DNA from: Takakia lepidozioides
Taxonomy: Eukaryota; Streptophyta; Takakiopsida; Takakiales; Takakiaceae
DNA length: 64,000 bases
Direction of reading: 5' to 3'
Assembly: GCA_030704615.1 (NCBI GenBank)
Contig: CM060734.1
Span: forward strand, 2,420,001-2,484,000
Part shown: positions 1-10,472 of the stretch, in pieces
Numbering within the stretch: position 1 is the first letter of the stretch
Layout of the letters: each line of letters opens with the position of its first letter
Notes under the pieces: generated by a model
Database searches by the model: none
The model's input: only the letters and a program-made list of their open reading frames with translations
Told to the model about the DNA's origin: nothing
Program-made: the position numbers and the translations under genes

Positions 1-65
1 CGTTGTTCTTCAGAGCCCAGCCTCCCCATCAAGGTCCCATGAAACGAGTGAAAAAAAAATTTATT

Positions 66-790
66 TGTCGCGGCCATTTGCCTTGAGGGTAGGGGGGTCG
101 GGACACAAGAGGGGCTGCCCCTGTGGTGGGGGCAGTGGCAACAATAGATACGGGGGCTGAAGCACCCTTGAGTGCCCAAGGCACTCAAGGAGGCGAAGGC
201 GCTCACTAGGTGGAGTCCCGCACACCGGGTTGCGGTGGGGTGGTTCCACGAGGGGTGGTGGTAGCTTAGTGGGTCTTAGTGGGGGTGGCATAATACTCAC
301 CATGGGGCGGAGACCTTGTGGTGGGAGTCGTGGGGAGTCTTGGGATTCATCACGGTCCATTGGGGCCGTGGTGGGTGGGCCAAGACTCACCGTGACTCAT
401 CACCGGGAGTCAAGGGTCTTCGTGGTGGTTCGCCATAAAAGGACGGTGTTGTTTGTGAAACCCCCGCGGACAGTCACAGAAATATATGTAGGGAGTAGTA
501 ACCTCGAGAACGGTGCAAGCCCGTTGGTGACCAAAAACTAGTGAGTAAGCGTGTGAGCCGGAAAGCGACCAAGGTGTGGGGAGCTCTTCCGGACTGCCAA
601 CAACCAAAGGGAATTTTCACTAGGCCCAGAGTGAGCGAAGGTCTTGTGGAGGAGCAAAGGGGGACCGTTATGTCTCGGTGAGCAGCCGAAGCTCCGAGTT
701 GGCCCTGCGGCCAGTTTGGGAGTTAGGCGCGTGCATCAAAGCGAGTAACTATGACGTGAAGGGGAGCTTACCGAAGGGAGGTGCGCGACA
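66..790 (+). repeat. 5' LTR of the Ty3/gypsy element
   Basis: It matches 4828-5549 along its whole length with scattered substitutions and short indels. It begins TG and ends CA, and is followed after two bases by the primer binding site. A diverged piece of the same LTR family lies at 57858-58147. Confidence 0.92.
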
Positions 791-792
791 CT

Positions 793-804
793 TGGTATCA
801 TAGC
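793..804 (+). other. Primer binding site (initiator tRNA-Met type)
   Basis: The sequence TGGTATCATAGC, two bases after the 5' LTR, differs by one base from the usual plant primer site TGGTATCAGAGC, which pairs with the 3' end of initiator tRNA-Met. Confidence 0.85.
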
Positions 805-845
805 TTAGAGTTTAGTACGCGATCGTCCTTGAGATAGGCCTCATC

Positions 846-3840
846 ATGGGGTCGGGTAAGACAAAGCGAAAGCGGAACGGCCCGAAAGATGATGATCCTG
901 GTGAGTGCGGTGGGGGCGACGTGTCACCGAAGCGGCAATTGGAAGAGACGATTCATGCTTCTGAAAGCGAGGCCGCTCAAAAACGGGAGGAATCTGGGGA
1001 GTCGGAGCTCGAGGACTTCCCAGAGGCTCCGCCAGACCAACAGATGTCTCCCATGCCAGCAGCCTTTTGGGAAGGGTTGTTGGCGTACTTTGGCGAGACG
1101 TTGAAAGACGTGTTGAAGGCGGCTAATGCCACTTCCACTAAGGCAAAGTTTAAGGTGAAGCCTAAGGAACCCGGCACCTTCGAGGGCGTCCGAAATCAAA
1201 GGCACTCAACACCTAGCTCTTGGAGCTAGAGCAGTACTTCTGGGCGGCCAAATTGAATGACGAGGATTGGGTGGAAGTGGCTCCCACCTATTTGAGGGGC
1301 TATGCTCAACAATGGTGGCAGAAACGCCTTCATCACCAAGGTCCAAACCCAGAAACCTTAAGCTGGAGTGGGTTCAAGGAATTTATGAAAAGACAGTTTG
1401 TGCCCCTCAACGCGTCCTGGCTTGCCCGAGACAAGATGAGGAATTTGAAGCAAACGGATGACATTCGGGGATATGTTCAGGCTTTCAATGTGCTATTGCT
1501 CGAAGTCGCGGATATGGCAGAACCAGAAATGGTCTTCAACTTTGTGGCGGGACTGGCCCCATAGGCCAGGCAGAATTTGGAGGAGAAGCCACCTAAGACT
1601 TTGAATGAGGCAATTGAAAGGGCTAAATGTTTCTTGGATGTCCCTAGGGGCAAAAGACAAGGTCATACGGAGCTGAACCACAAGAAGACCCGGCGGGAGG
1701 GTGACTCCTTTTGACTGGAAAAGAAGTGGGATAGGCCACGCGGCGACAATGGTACATGGAAATCGAAGGGAGGGCCTTCACACGTCAAGGCGGCACCCGG
1801 TGCTCCGAAAAAAAAAATCAAGTACGGCGGCTTATGGCGGACAGAAGGTGACCTTCGATGAAGTGTGCCTTAATTACGGGGAGCCCGGGCACATGGCCAA
1901 GAAGTGCGCAAAACCCCGACAATTGAACATGACTCGGGCGACCACGGAGCTGTCCGAAGATTCCATCAGCCGCTTGGTGGAAGCGGTGGTTGCCAAGACT
2001 TGCAAGGTAGACAACTACTCTTGTGAGTTGTATCAGGAGACTGGCCCCTTGCGTAAAGGGAGTCAATTAATATTCGTGAGTGGGATAATTTCCGGAACTA
2101 CCGTGTCGTTGTTGGTGGACACAGGAGCGTTGCACTCCTTCATGACATCGGCAACGGCACGGAAGCTGGGGCTCCCGACAAGTGATGTGGGGGCCTCTAT
2201 TGAAGTGCGTTCTGCCAAAGGAGAAACACAACTGGCAACGAGGTTGGCGTTCGATGTTCCTCTTCAGCTCGGGAGTTGGGAGGGACGTGAGAACTTCACC
2301 ATTTGCGAGATCGATGGAGTGGATCTCATTTTGGGGATGACCTTTTTGAGCAAATCCGGAGCAGTCATAAATGGCCGCAAGAGAGTAGTCACGCTACCGT
2401 GTGGGGATGATGGAAAAGTTTTACGGTGTCGGAAACGCCCAACCGAGTGGGAGGGCGAATAAATCTGCTGACAGCAAAGAAGTGGGCCGTGGAGGAACCA
2501 CACGAACCCCAGTTTTTGCTTTATATAAGACAAGTGGAAGGAGAAGTCGATAGGGAGCCGAGCCCAGATTGGATCAAGGGGATCCTGGAGAAATACCAGG
2601 ATTTGATGTCGGAGGATTTACCAAGCGGTTTGCCACCGCGAAGAGGAGTTGATCACAAGATAGAGGTGATACTGGGATCGGAGTCGCCTGCCAAGGCGCC
2701 CTACCGGTTGAGCCACAAAGAGTTGGTCGAGCTGAAGGCCCAGCTCAAGGATCTAATGTCAAAGGGGTACATCCAGCCGAATAAGTCACCTTACGGAGCC
2801 CCGGTGTTATTCGCAGACAAGAAGGATGGGACGCTGCGGATGTGTGTCGATTACAGGGCTCTGAATAAGGTGACTATAAAAAACCGGTACCCTTTGCCAA
2901 GGATCGACGACCTCTTCGATCGGTTGGCAGAAGCAAAGTATTTTAGCCGGATCAATTTGCGCTCAGGTTACCATCAAATCCGAGTGGCGGAAGGAGATGA
3001 GAAGAAGACCGCGTGCAGGACAAGATATGGTTCATATGAGTTCTTGGTGATGCATTTTGGGCTCACCAACGCACCCGCGACTTTTAGCACGCTAATGAAC
3101 AGCCTTTTCCAGGAGTGGTTGGATGACTTTGTGATCGTGTACATAACGACATCTTGGTGTACTCAAAAACGAAGGAAGAACACCTGGAGCACCTCAAAAG
3201 GGTGTTCCAGAAATTGCGGAAAGGGAAGTTGCATGTCAAAGCTTCAAAGTGCGAATTCGGGGTCACAAAAGTGGAGTTCCTAGGGCATGTGATTACACAA
3301 GATGGGATCAAAATGGATGACAGAAAGGTGAGGGCGATCTTGGACTGGGAGCCTCCGACTTCGCGATCCTTCCTTGGACTCGCCTCCTATTACCGAAAGT
3401 ATGTGAGAAATTTCGCCAAGATCGCGGGGCCATTGTCAGACCTTCTGTGTAAGTCCAAGGTATGGGTATGGAACACCTTTTGTGGCCAAGCTTTTGCCGA
3501 GTTGAAGCAGCGGATGGCGGAAGCTCCAATCCTGAAAATCCCGGAGTTCGACCGTCCATTTGAGATTCATACAGATGCGTCGGACTTCGCAAATGGGGGT
3601 GTGCTCATGCAGGATGGACGTCCATTGGCTTACAAAAGTAAGAAACTGAATGAAGTGGAGCGACGGTGGCCTACGCACGAGAAAGAAATGAAGGCGGTGG
3701 TACATTGCCTTGAGCTTTGGCGCCACTATGTTGGTTCCAACCCGGTGAAGGTGTTCACGGACAATGTCACGGTGAAGTATTTTGCCACACAGCCTAAGTT
3801 GTCCCCAAAACAACTTAAGTGGCAAGACACTTTGGGGTGA
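846..3840 (+). pseudogene. gag-pol remnant of the Ty3/gypsy element (gag, protease, RT, RNase H)
   Basis: In order: a charged gag N-terminus (846-1229), the gag core with the usual QWW..R pattern (1220-1564), a TAG stop at 1562-1564 and the gag C-terminus. Next come a zinc knuckle whose second cysteine is a tyrosine (CLNYGEPGH, near 1866), an aspartic protease with DTGA (about 2119), RT (about 2590-3280) and RNase H starting HTDASDF (about 3570). A single-base deletion falls inside the catalytic YxDD motif near 3146 and shifts the frame. A few codons are missing just before the SFLGLASYYRK segment at about 3361. Coding ends after RNase H. The protein could not work: it has a stop, frameshifts and a broken zinc knuckle, and no integrase or chromodomain follows. 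Confidence 0.9.
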
Positions 3841-4827
3841 AAGCATGCTAATGTGTACCACTGACACTCCTGAAAATGACTAAATTTTAACTGCTGGCGC
3901 GTTACACCGCGACGCGTGGACATGACATGTTGCAATGAAAACGTGATGAAATTGACAGATGATAGTGCGCACCTCAACCCCACCCATCGGATGCTCGTAC
4001 ACCCTCTTGTACACCTCCAATTTTGCTCGTACACCACTAATTTTGAGTTTACGATACTAACTCGACTTCCATTTGCCACCATTTGTTTTCCCCTCATCGC
4101 ATCCAAGCGGGTTTGGTGTGTTTGATGCCTACTTCAATGCTGCAGATGCTCGTATAATTTTTAGGAGTTTATTTGATATTTTTTAATTTTAAAATAATTT
4201 GCAATGAATGATACACTATTTGTAAGAACTCATTTTGGCCTCAAATTCAGAATTGGAGGACCTTGTAGCCATTTCAAGGACATGGCCTTCTTCATTTTCA
4301 GTAGCTAAACACTTGTGGTGAAAGAACTATGTTCAAATTTTGAGGTTTAGTAGTACCAAAGTTTGGTGCCCTAAGTTATGCATATCGCGTAGTAGAAAAA
4401 TTCCAAGGTGGACCCAATTGTAGTGGTTGGGGTGCACGGTTGGTTCAAGGTTATCTTCCTAGTAAAAAAAGGTTCAAGGTGAACCCTTGCTCAAGGTGAT
4501 GCCAAAAAACGGCATCATGAGCGATCGCAAGCAATGTTGTTGTAGTAAGGCGATTCGATCCTCGGGGAGGATCGTTCCTTGGCCTTGAAGTGGGCCAAGA
4601 AGAGTGCACTGGGTGGAGCTGGAGAGGCTCCACCCTTGGCCGGGACTTGGAGGAAGTCGGCCGAACTAGCCAGTGGAGAGTAGAGTCAAGTGGGGGTTTG
4701 GTTCTTTGCCATGGGACGCCATGGTACGGAAACAAACTCCTTGATGTGGGACGCCACAACTTGGATGTTAGTTTCTACAAAATGGACAAGTCGATGAGGA
4801 CATCGACTCCCTGTTGGTAGGGGTGTG
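3841..4827. other. Non-coding internal 3' part of the gypsy element
   Basis: I see no integrase motif or other gene on either strand here. The left part, to about 4400, is AT-rich and looks unlike the rest of the element. The right part, from about 4450, is GC-richer and runs into the purine-rich stretch before the 3' LTR, so it is probably original element 3' sequence. The left part may be filler that replaced the integrase region. Confidence 0.6.
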
Positions 4828-5549
4828 TGTCGTGGCCCTTTGCCTTGAGGGCAGGGGGGTTGGGACACAAGAGGGGCTGCCCCTGTGGTGGGGGCAGTGG
4901 CAACAATAGATACGGGGGCTGAAGCACCCTTGAGTGCCCAAGGCATTCAATGAGGCGAAGGCGCTCACTAGGTGGAGCCCCGCACACCGGGTTGCGGTGG
5001 GGGTGGTTCCACGAGGGTGGTAGCTTAGTGGGTCTTAGTGGGGGTGGCATAGGACTCACCATGGGGCGGAGACCTTGTGGTGGGAGTCGTGGGGAGTCTT
5101 GGGACTCATCACGGTCCATTGGGGCCGTGGTGGATGGACCAAGACTCACCGCGACTCATCACTGGGAGTCAAGGGTCTTCGTGGTGGTTCGCCATAAAAT
5201 GACGGTGTTGTTTGTGAAACCCCCGCGAACAGTCACAGAAGTATATATAGGGAGTAGTAACCCCGAGAACGGTGCAAGCCCGTTGGTGACCAAAAACTAG
5301 TGAGTAAGCGTGCGAGCCGGAAAGCGACCAAGGTGTGGGGAGCTGTTCTGGACTGCCAACAACCAAAGGGAATTTCCACTAGGCCCAGAGTGAGCGAGGG
5401 TCTTGTGGAGGAGCAAAGGGGGACCGTTATGTCCCGGTGAACAGCCGAAGCTCCGAGTTGGCCCGGCGGCCAGTTTGGGAGTTAGGCGCGCGCATCAAAG
5501 CGAGTAACTATGACGAGAAGGGGAGCTTACCAAAGGGAGGTGCGCGACA
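4828..5549 (+). repeat. 3' LTR of the Ty3/gypsy element
   Basis: It is the direct-repeat partner of 66-790. It begins TGTCGTGG after a purine-rich tract (GGTAGGGGTG) and ends GCGCGACA, followed by the TTATT target duplication. Confidence 0.92.
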
Positions 5550-5554
5550 TTATT

Positions 5555-6168
5555 ATTAATATAATTATTATTTTCACTCTTCCTGTTCGCGGCCTTCCGT
5601 GGCTCTAACCGCCACGACTTCCCACGCTTCCCGGCCACGGCCTGTCATAGGCACGAACCGGCCCCAAGCGCCTCCCGTGATACCCTCGTGGTATCACGAC
5701 CACGACCCCTCAACGGCCACTACCACGGCCTGGGTTCATGGCATCCCGTGGCACCACGACCACGATACGGCCACGGTCCACGGTCCACGACCACGGCCGC
5801 TGTTCACGACCACGACCACGGCCCGTGGTATCTCGTGATACCGGCGCCACGACCCATCACGTCACGACCACAGCCACTGTTCACCTGCGTTCCCAGGAAC
5901 TCGCCACGAGTTCGCACGTGTTCCCAAGGCGTTCCCACGCGTTCCTGAGCTCTCCCCGAGCTGGGGTGTGCTCCTGCACTTGTTGCCGACGAGCTATGGC
6001 TTCTGCGAAGCCACCAGACCTGTTGCCATGCTCTCTTGAGCTCTCACAGCCCGCCAGAGGTGCCCCCAACTCACCAAACAAGCTCTTTGCTCTCCAACAA
6101 ACTCTCTTGCTTCAGGAAACTCACAAAATGAAGTTGAAAAATACTCACCTTTACTACCTTGGTGCACT
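5555..6168. other. Gene-free spacer with CCACGACC-type low-complexity repeat
   Basis: From about 5590 to 5990 the sequence is GC-rich and built from short units resembling CCACGACC and CACGGCC. The long open frames here result from this simple repeat. I see no known domain, and the stretch after 5990 is unremarkable. Confidence 0.6.
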
Positions 6169-6177
6169 TGCATCTCT

Positions 6178-6260
6178 GAGGTTTACTATTTCATGAACAA
6201 AAACCATGAGCCATGAGCTATGAGCCGCATGAGCGGTGAGCCGAAGTCTAAGACACGCGG
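6178..6260 (+). repeat. Left terminal inverted repeat and CATGAGC subterminal repeats of element A
   Basis: It contains CTATTTCATGA at 6186-6196, then several CATGAGC or close variants up to about 6285. It is the mirror of 19940-20010. Confidence 0.75.
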
Positions 6261-6998
6261 ATTTCATGAGCGGACTCCTCCAAATTTGGAAATGCGGCAG
6301 ATTAAACAAGTATTAAAACAATAGTTTTTTATTTGACCTTGCCATTTTTGGAAGTTCCAGATCCTGTAATGCGGCGAAGATATGTCGTCAGTAACAACTC
6401 CGCTCATGGTTTTTTAGATCCGCTCATGGAAATGAGTGACCGTGCAACGAGAAATCCAGTATACCACGGCAAAAAGACGTCGCATACTGGCCTGTATAGA
6501 GTATTCCGCGGTTTTACATGCCTTAACATTGGAATGAAGCTAACCTTTTTGCCACGATTGAACCAATAGAGTCTGCACAATTCTGTCATCTTTGAGTATT
6601 CGGCGGGAAAGGTTTGTGACTCAACTGGGAAATGCGGTGCCGCATTAGGGTTCACACGTGCGAAATTTCTGGGCAGTTTGGTGTTGGTGAATGCCGCATC
6701 TATCAGTACCTACGACGTTACTTGGAAATGCGGCGCCACATTTCCTTGCCGGGGGTCGAATGAGGAAAGCAAAGTTTGGGAGAGCAGAAAAACAGGAACC
6801 CTCCAACACACAAAAATACATGCACGTGGAAACACGAGTGAATGACATAGTATTATCTTAGTTCGAGCAAAACAGGTTACTGGTAGGCAAGACATAAGTC
6901 GGACCTTTCTGTGGCCAGAGTCAAAGCTACTTGCAGCAGTACAATTCTACTATCCGAAAAGGATGGGCGTACCATAGTGTTGGGACCGCAAGCCAAGG
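6261..6998. other. Element A sequence downstream of the transposase
   Basis: I see no gene. Three scattered copies of the element A palindrome occur, some decayed: GGAAATGCGG near 6290 (half only), one near 6628-6648 and one near 6725-6746. This shows that palindromes also lie outside the two main arrays. Confidence 0.55.
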
Positions 6999-9900
6999 TC
7001 ACTGGTCCCCTGGATCCATATTCAGAAGAGTGTGCACCTCTTGGGGGCTCAACCCTGGTGCATGTATGAAGTGATGAGTTGTGGAATTACACCGGAGTCT
7101 CCTTAGGTACACGTAGTACAGATGCTTGCAAGGGCAGTATGATGCCCCCTTGTTCGCCATGATCTGGAAGTCGGTGCAATTGCAGGTGGGTAATTCTGAA
7201 ATGGTGATGGTGTACACCTCATTGCGAACAGCTGAGCCTGCCATGTCCATCTGATACACACGCCCGAAGCCTAGTGGGGGCACTTCTATCGAGTTCTGGA
7301 TTGTACAGTTCATCTGAAGTGCATTCCCCATCCTTGTCTCGTTCACTTTTGAGGGAGGTCGCCGCCTCTTCGGTTTCCCCCAACGATGTGTAGGATGCTT
7401 AGAGTTGTCGGGTCCCATTGTTCTTGCTCTCATAGGGGTCGGTGGTGGAGGCTATGGAAGCGGAAATGGTTGTCTGGGGACGTCAGTGCGCTGCACCATC
7501 CGAAATCCTGCGGCGGTAAGGGCGTCGGCCTCAACTTGACTCAGATCGCAGCCTGGTTCCACCGGCCACACCGGGGGAGCCTCTGGCATTGTTTGTATGC
7601 CGTACTTGGGCTTTCCATACATGCAAGTCATAATGTCATGCCTGCAGAACCAGAACTGGGTGGTTGTCGCCTCCGCAAACTTTGCATGGACAAATCTTCC
7701 TGTAAAAGTGACAGCACTATCTGGATTCCTCCTTATCATCTCTAAACAACGTTGCCGTATATCCACTCGAATTGCGGAACACCTGCCTCGAAACGACGGC
7801 TTTGTGCGAGCAATTCTCCACTGTGACGTAGACACAGTCGTCTCCACAATGGCTTGGCCATACTGCATAACAGCGGGCGGAATCTGGGGCAAGCGAGCGG
7901 TGGGAATTTCTCGCACGGAATCCCCGCTTGAAGGTGATGGCGATCTGGAATTTCTTGGGCTTCCACTGCTGAAAGACACATTGTGCGGCAACATGACGGG
8001 CCCTCGAGGTGCTGTCCGAATGTTCCTGTCGGATCTCCAGGAATCCTCTTTGCACCCGGGTTCCTCTTCAATCCTCCGCCTCACAGGGCGAGTACGGACG
8101 TCCCCCTCTAGGTGCTCACCTCTGCGGTGCAGAGGCGTCCCTTTGATCTTCTCTCGCAATGTTGTCGCCAATTTCAGTGGATTCTTCGACCTCGAAGCTG
8201 TTCGTACCAACAATTCCTTCCTGTCCGGCCCAAAGCCCCATTATTTCCCGCTCAGGAACTTGTAGTACGTGGCTTGCTGCATGATTGCTCTATCGATGTC
8301 CTCCGTTGTGGCCGTCACTACGTCCACCAGATGTGCGGCAGAAGACGCTCGCCAGGAGGAGTGCACTGATTCTTCCATATTCGTGTTCGGCATGTCCGTG
8401 TCGGAATCCAAGCACCGCTCCTACAAGGACACAAACAATGGTGAAGAACCAATGGAAAGGTCCGTAATAGAAAGACAATTGCACGAAAATGACAGCATCA
8501 TACCTCCCGCATGTACTGTCCGAACTGTCGATACCGGAAATGCCACCACCCCAACCAGCTGTGCAAGCTCCCAGATTGGTTGTCTCCACTGCACCTGACG
8601 TGTTCCACCAAGCCTCAATGATAGCAAACTTAACCTCCGCGTCATCAAATGTGGGTGCATCCTTCCACGCCATACAAAGGACACGGTGTTCAGCCTGGAA
8701 TGAGCTAGCAACAAATTTGGTAGTGTAGTGAGATAGACTCTGCATCCAATGGAATCCACATGATCTCTCTTTCCCCTCCATTGGAACATTGGGGTCCTCA
8801 CCGTACACACGCCGCACCGCTGCCCAGTTGGCCTGAGCGTTGTCTGCCATGAATCCCCTGAAATTGGGCTCTGGCAATCCCGCCCTTGCCATCTGCTTGT
8901 TTATGCCCTCCCACAGATGCATCTCCAACTGTGTGTCCTCCCCTTTCATCTCGCAGATTGCAATCATCATGAGCCTCTTGGAGTGATAGTCATAAACATG
9001 CGCACCCATAGTCACCCATTGATGGTTTGTAATTCGCTTGATGTGATCAAACATCACCCAAGCATTCGACAAGTTTCCAGTTGTCATGCGAGTGACCAAG
9101 TCGACTCCACCCCCAGGCCCACACGTCGACATTTTAAAAATGTAACAACGATCGGATTCGCTACCTTGCCCTGGAAACCTGCTACCTTGGATGTAGTCAT
9201 ATCCAGTCATTCGTTTCACCTCCAAGATTGAGTGCATGTCCGACCCCCGGCCGAACTCCTGCTTGCAAGATACGATGTGATTCCGCACATTCGGACTACA
9301 AACGTGCGAGACGGACTCCAACAGGTCAAGCATCTCCTCTTCGTTCAAGGGCACCCGGTCTAAACCATCTTCAAACATGATTTTGCCAAGAGCAATCTTG
9401 TGGGCTGCCTTCAGCTGAATCTGCTTTGGTCTGGCTCTGGGGCTCAATTTCACCTCCTCTTTTATGATGTCGTGTGCTTCTTGCACAGCCTCACGCATGT
9501 TGCCTCTCGCCAAGGGGTGGCAGTGGACCCCAACGTGTATGCAAGCTCTAGTCAAGTCCGGGAGCAAATGGATTACGTAATATTGCTTGGCTCTGCACAT
9601 GGACATGCACGTCGGTGGTTCTTTGCAATGTGTGCACTTGAAAGTACCCGCAGGAGCTTGGCTAGAGACAATGAATGGATGATGCGTTGTGCCAGTCCAA
9701 TCCGTCTCGTTTCTCCGCCCTCCTTTGGAGAGAAAGTGGAAGCAGGCGGGATTGAGGCACCTCAGCTTCCCCGCACAGAGGACGTATCGTACACGAACAC
9801 CATCAGCAATTTTCGTGCTACCGGTCTTCGTCACACACCAGGGGTGTCCGTCATGCTTTCGATCCATGTCTGTTAACATCCCTGAGGCTTTGTTTGACAA

Positions 9901-10134
9901 AGTAACAGGTGGAAACTCGAAGATGACATTGCCATCGACTTCGGGAGGCAGATACGTTACCTTCCTGACTGGAAATTTGGCATAGTCGAGAGCAGCCAGC
10001 TCGAAGCGAGAACCATCGAGGTGATGTTGCCGTAGGAGCTGCACAATGGACCGGGTTGGAGTTATGCTCGAGGGTACATGCGTAGCACCTGCAGAGACGT
10101 CAATGTCGGATTTGAACGACCGTGTGGAGGACAT
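6999..10134 (-). pseudogene. Mutator-like transposase of element A (two exons, two stops)
   Basis: This is the DNA transposase of element A. The start is the ATG at 10134. Exon 1 runs 10134-8504 and exon 2 8420-6999, with an intron bounded by GTATGA and TTGTAG. Exon choice is supported by element B, whose protein aligns across the junction. N-terminal half: zinc-binding cysteines (CLNPACFHF, then CTHC). Core: an acidic residue in VMFDHIKR, a second in MADNAQANW, and CGFHW as the C..H pair. C-terminus: a SWIM finger CNC...CPCKH near 7190-7130. Two in-frame stops interrupt exon 2, TAA at 8241-8243 and TAG at 7452-7454, but the frame continues unchanged through both. The layout fits MULE transposases; the assignment rests on motifs, not a search. 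Confidence 0.78.
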
Positions 10135-10472
10135 GACCAAGGCTCACAGGCACCATGTAAGTGGATCTGCGGAGTCCACCGACGATTGGAAGTCGCACAT
10201 TGAAGTGGAAAGTATTGTTTCAAGCTACATGCATGAAGGTGGGAGGTGTGATTCCATAGCCAGTACGTATAACAATGATGGCCGATTCGGCGACGAAATA
10301 ACATCTCCTGACAGTTTCTCCTGAGGGTGGATCCAGCAGTATTCTCGGTGTAGATATGAACATTCGCACTGACAAGTGCCATGACTGTTACTTAAAACGG
10401 TCAGACAACCAAGTTGTGCTCATCAAAATAGGCCGCAATTGTGTTGTTTCGGAACAATGCAACCCATTCAGG

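Larger units (their letters stand above)
66..5549 (+). mobile_element. Ty3/gypsy LTR retrotransposon, full length by its ends but lacking integrase
   Basis: Two long direct repeats (66-790 and 4828-5549) that look nearly identical bound the element. Both start TGTCG and end GCGCGACA. A perfect 5-bp target duplication TTATT lies at 61-65 and 5550-5554. A primer site follows the left LTR and a purine-rich stretch precedes the right one. The internal region codes for gag, protease, RT and RNase H in Ty3/gypsy order, but coding stops at 3840. No integrase is found between RNase H and the 3' LTR. The intact duplication shows that the copy arrived as one integration. It either moved with another element's enzyme or lost its 3' coding part afterwards. 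Several coding breaks show that it is dead now. Confidence 0.92.

Noticed and set aside
5599-6196. Threonine/arginine-rich frames
   Set aside because: They result from the CCACGACC simple repeat; no known domain or conserved pattern is present.
7386-9876. Long plus-strand frames (for example 7597-8265 and 9400-9876)
   Set aside because: They lie opposite the transposase coding strand and have no domain; they are antisense shadows.
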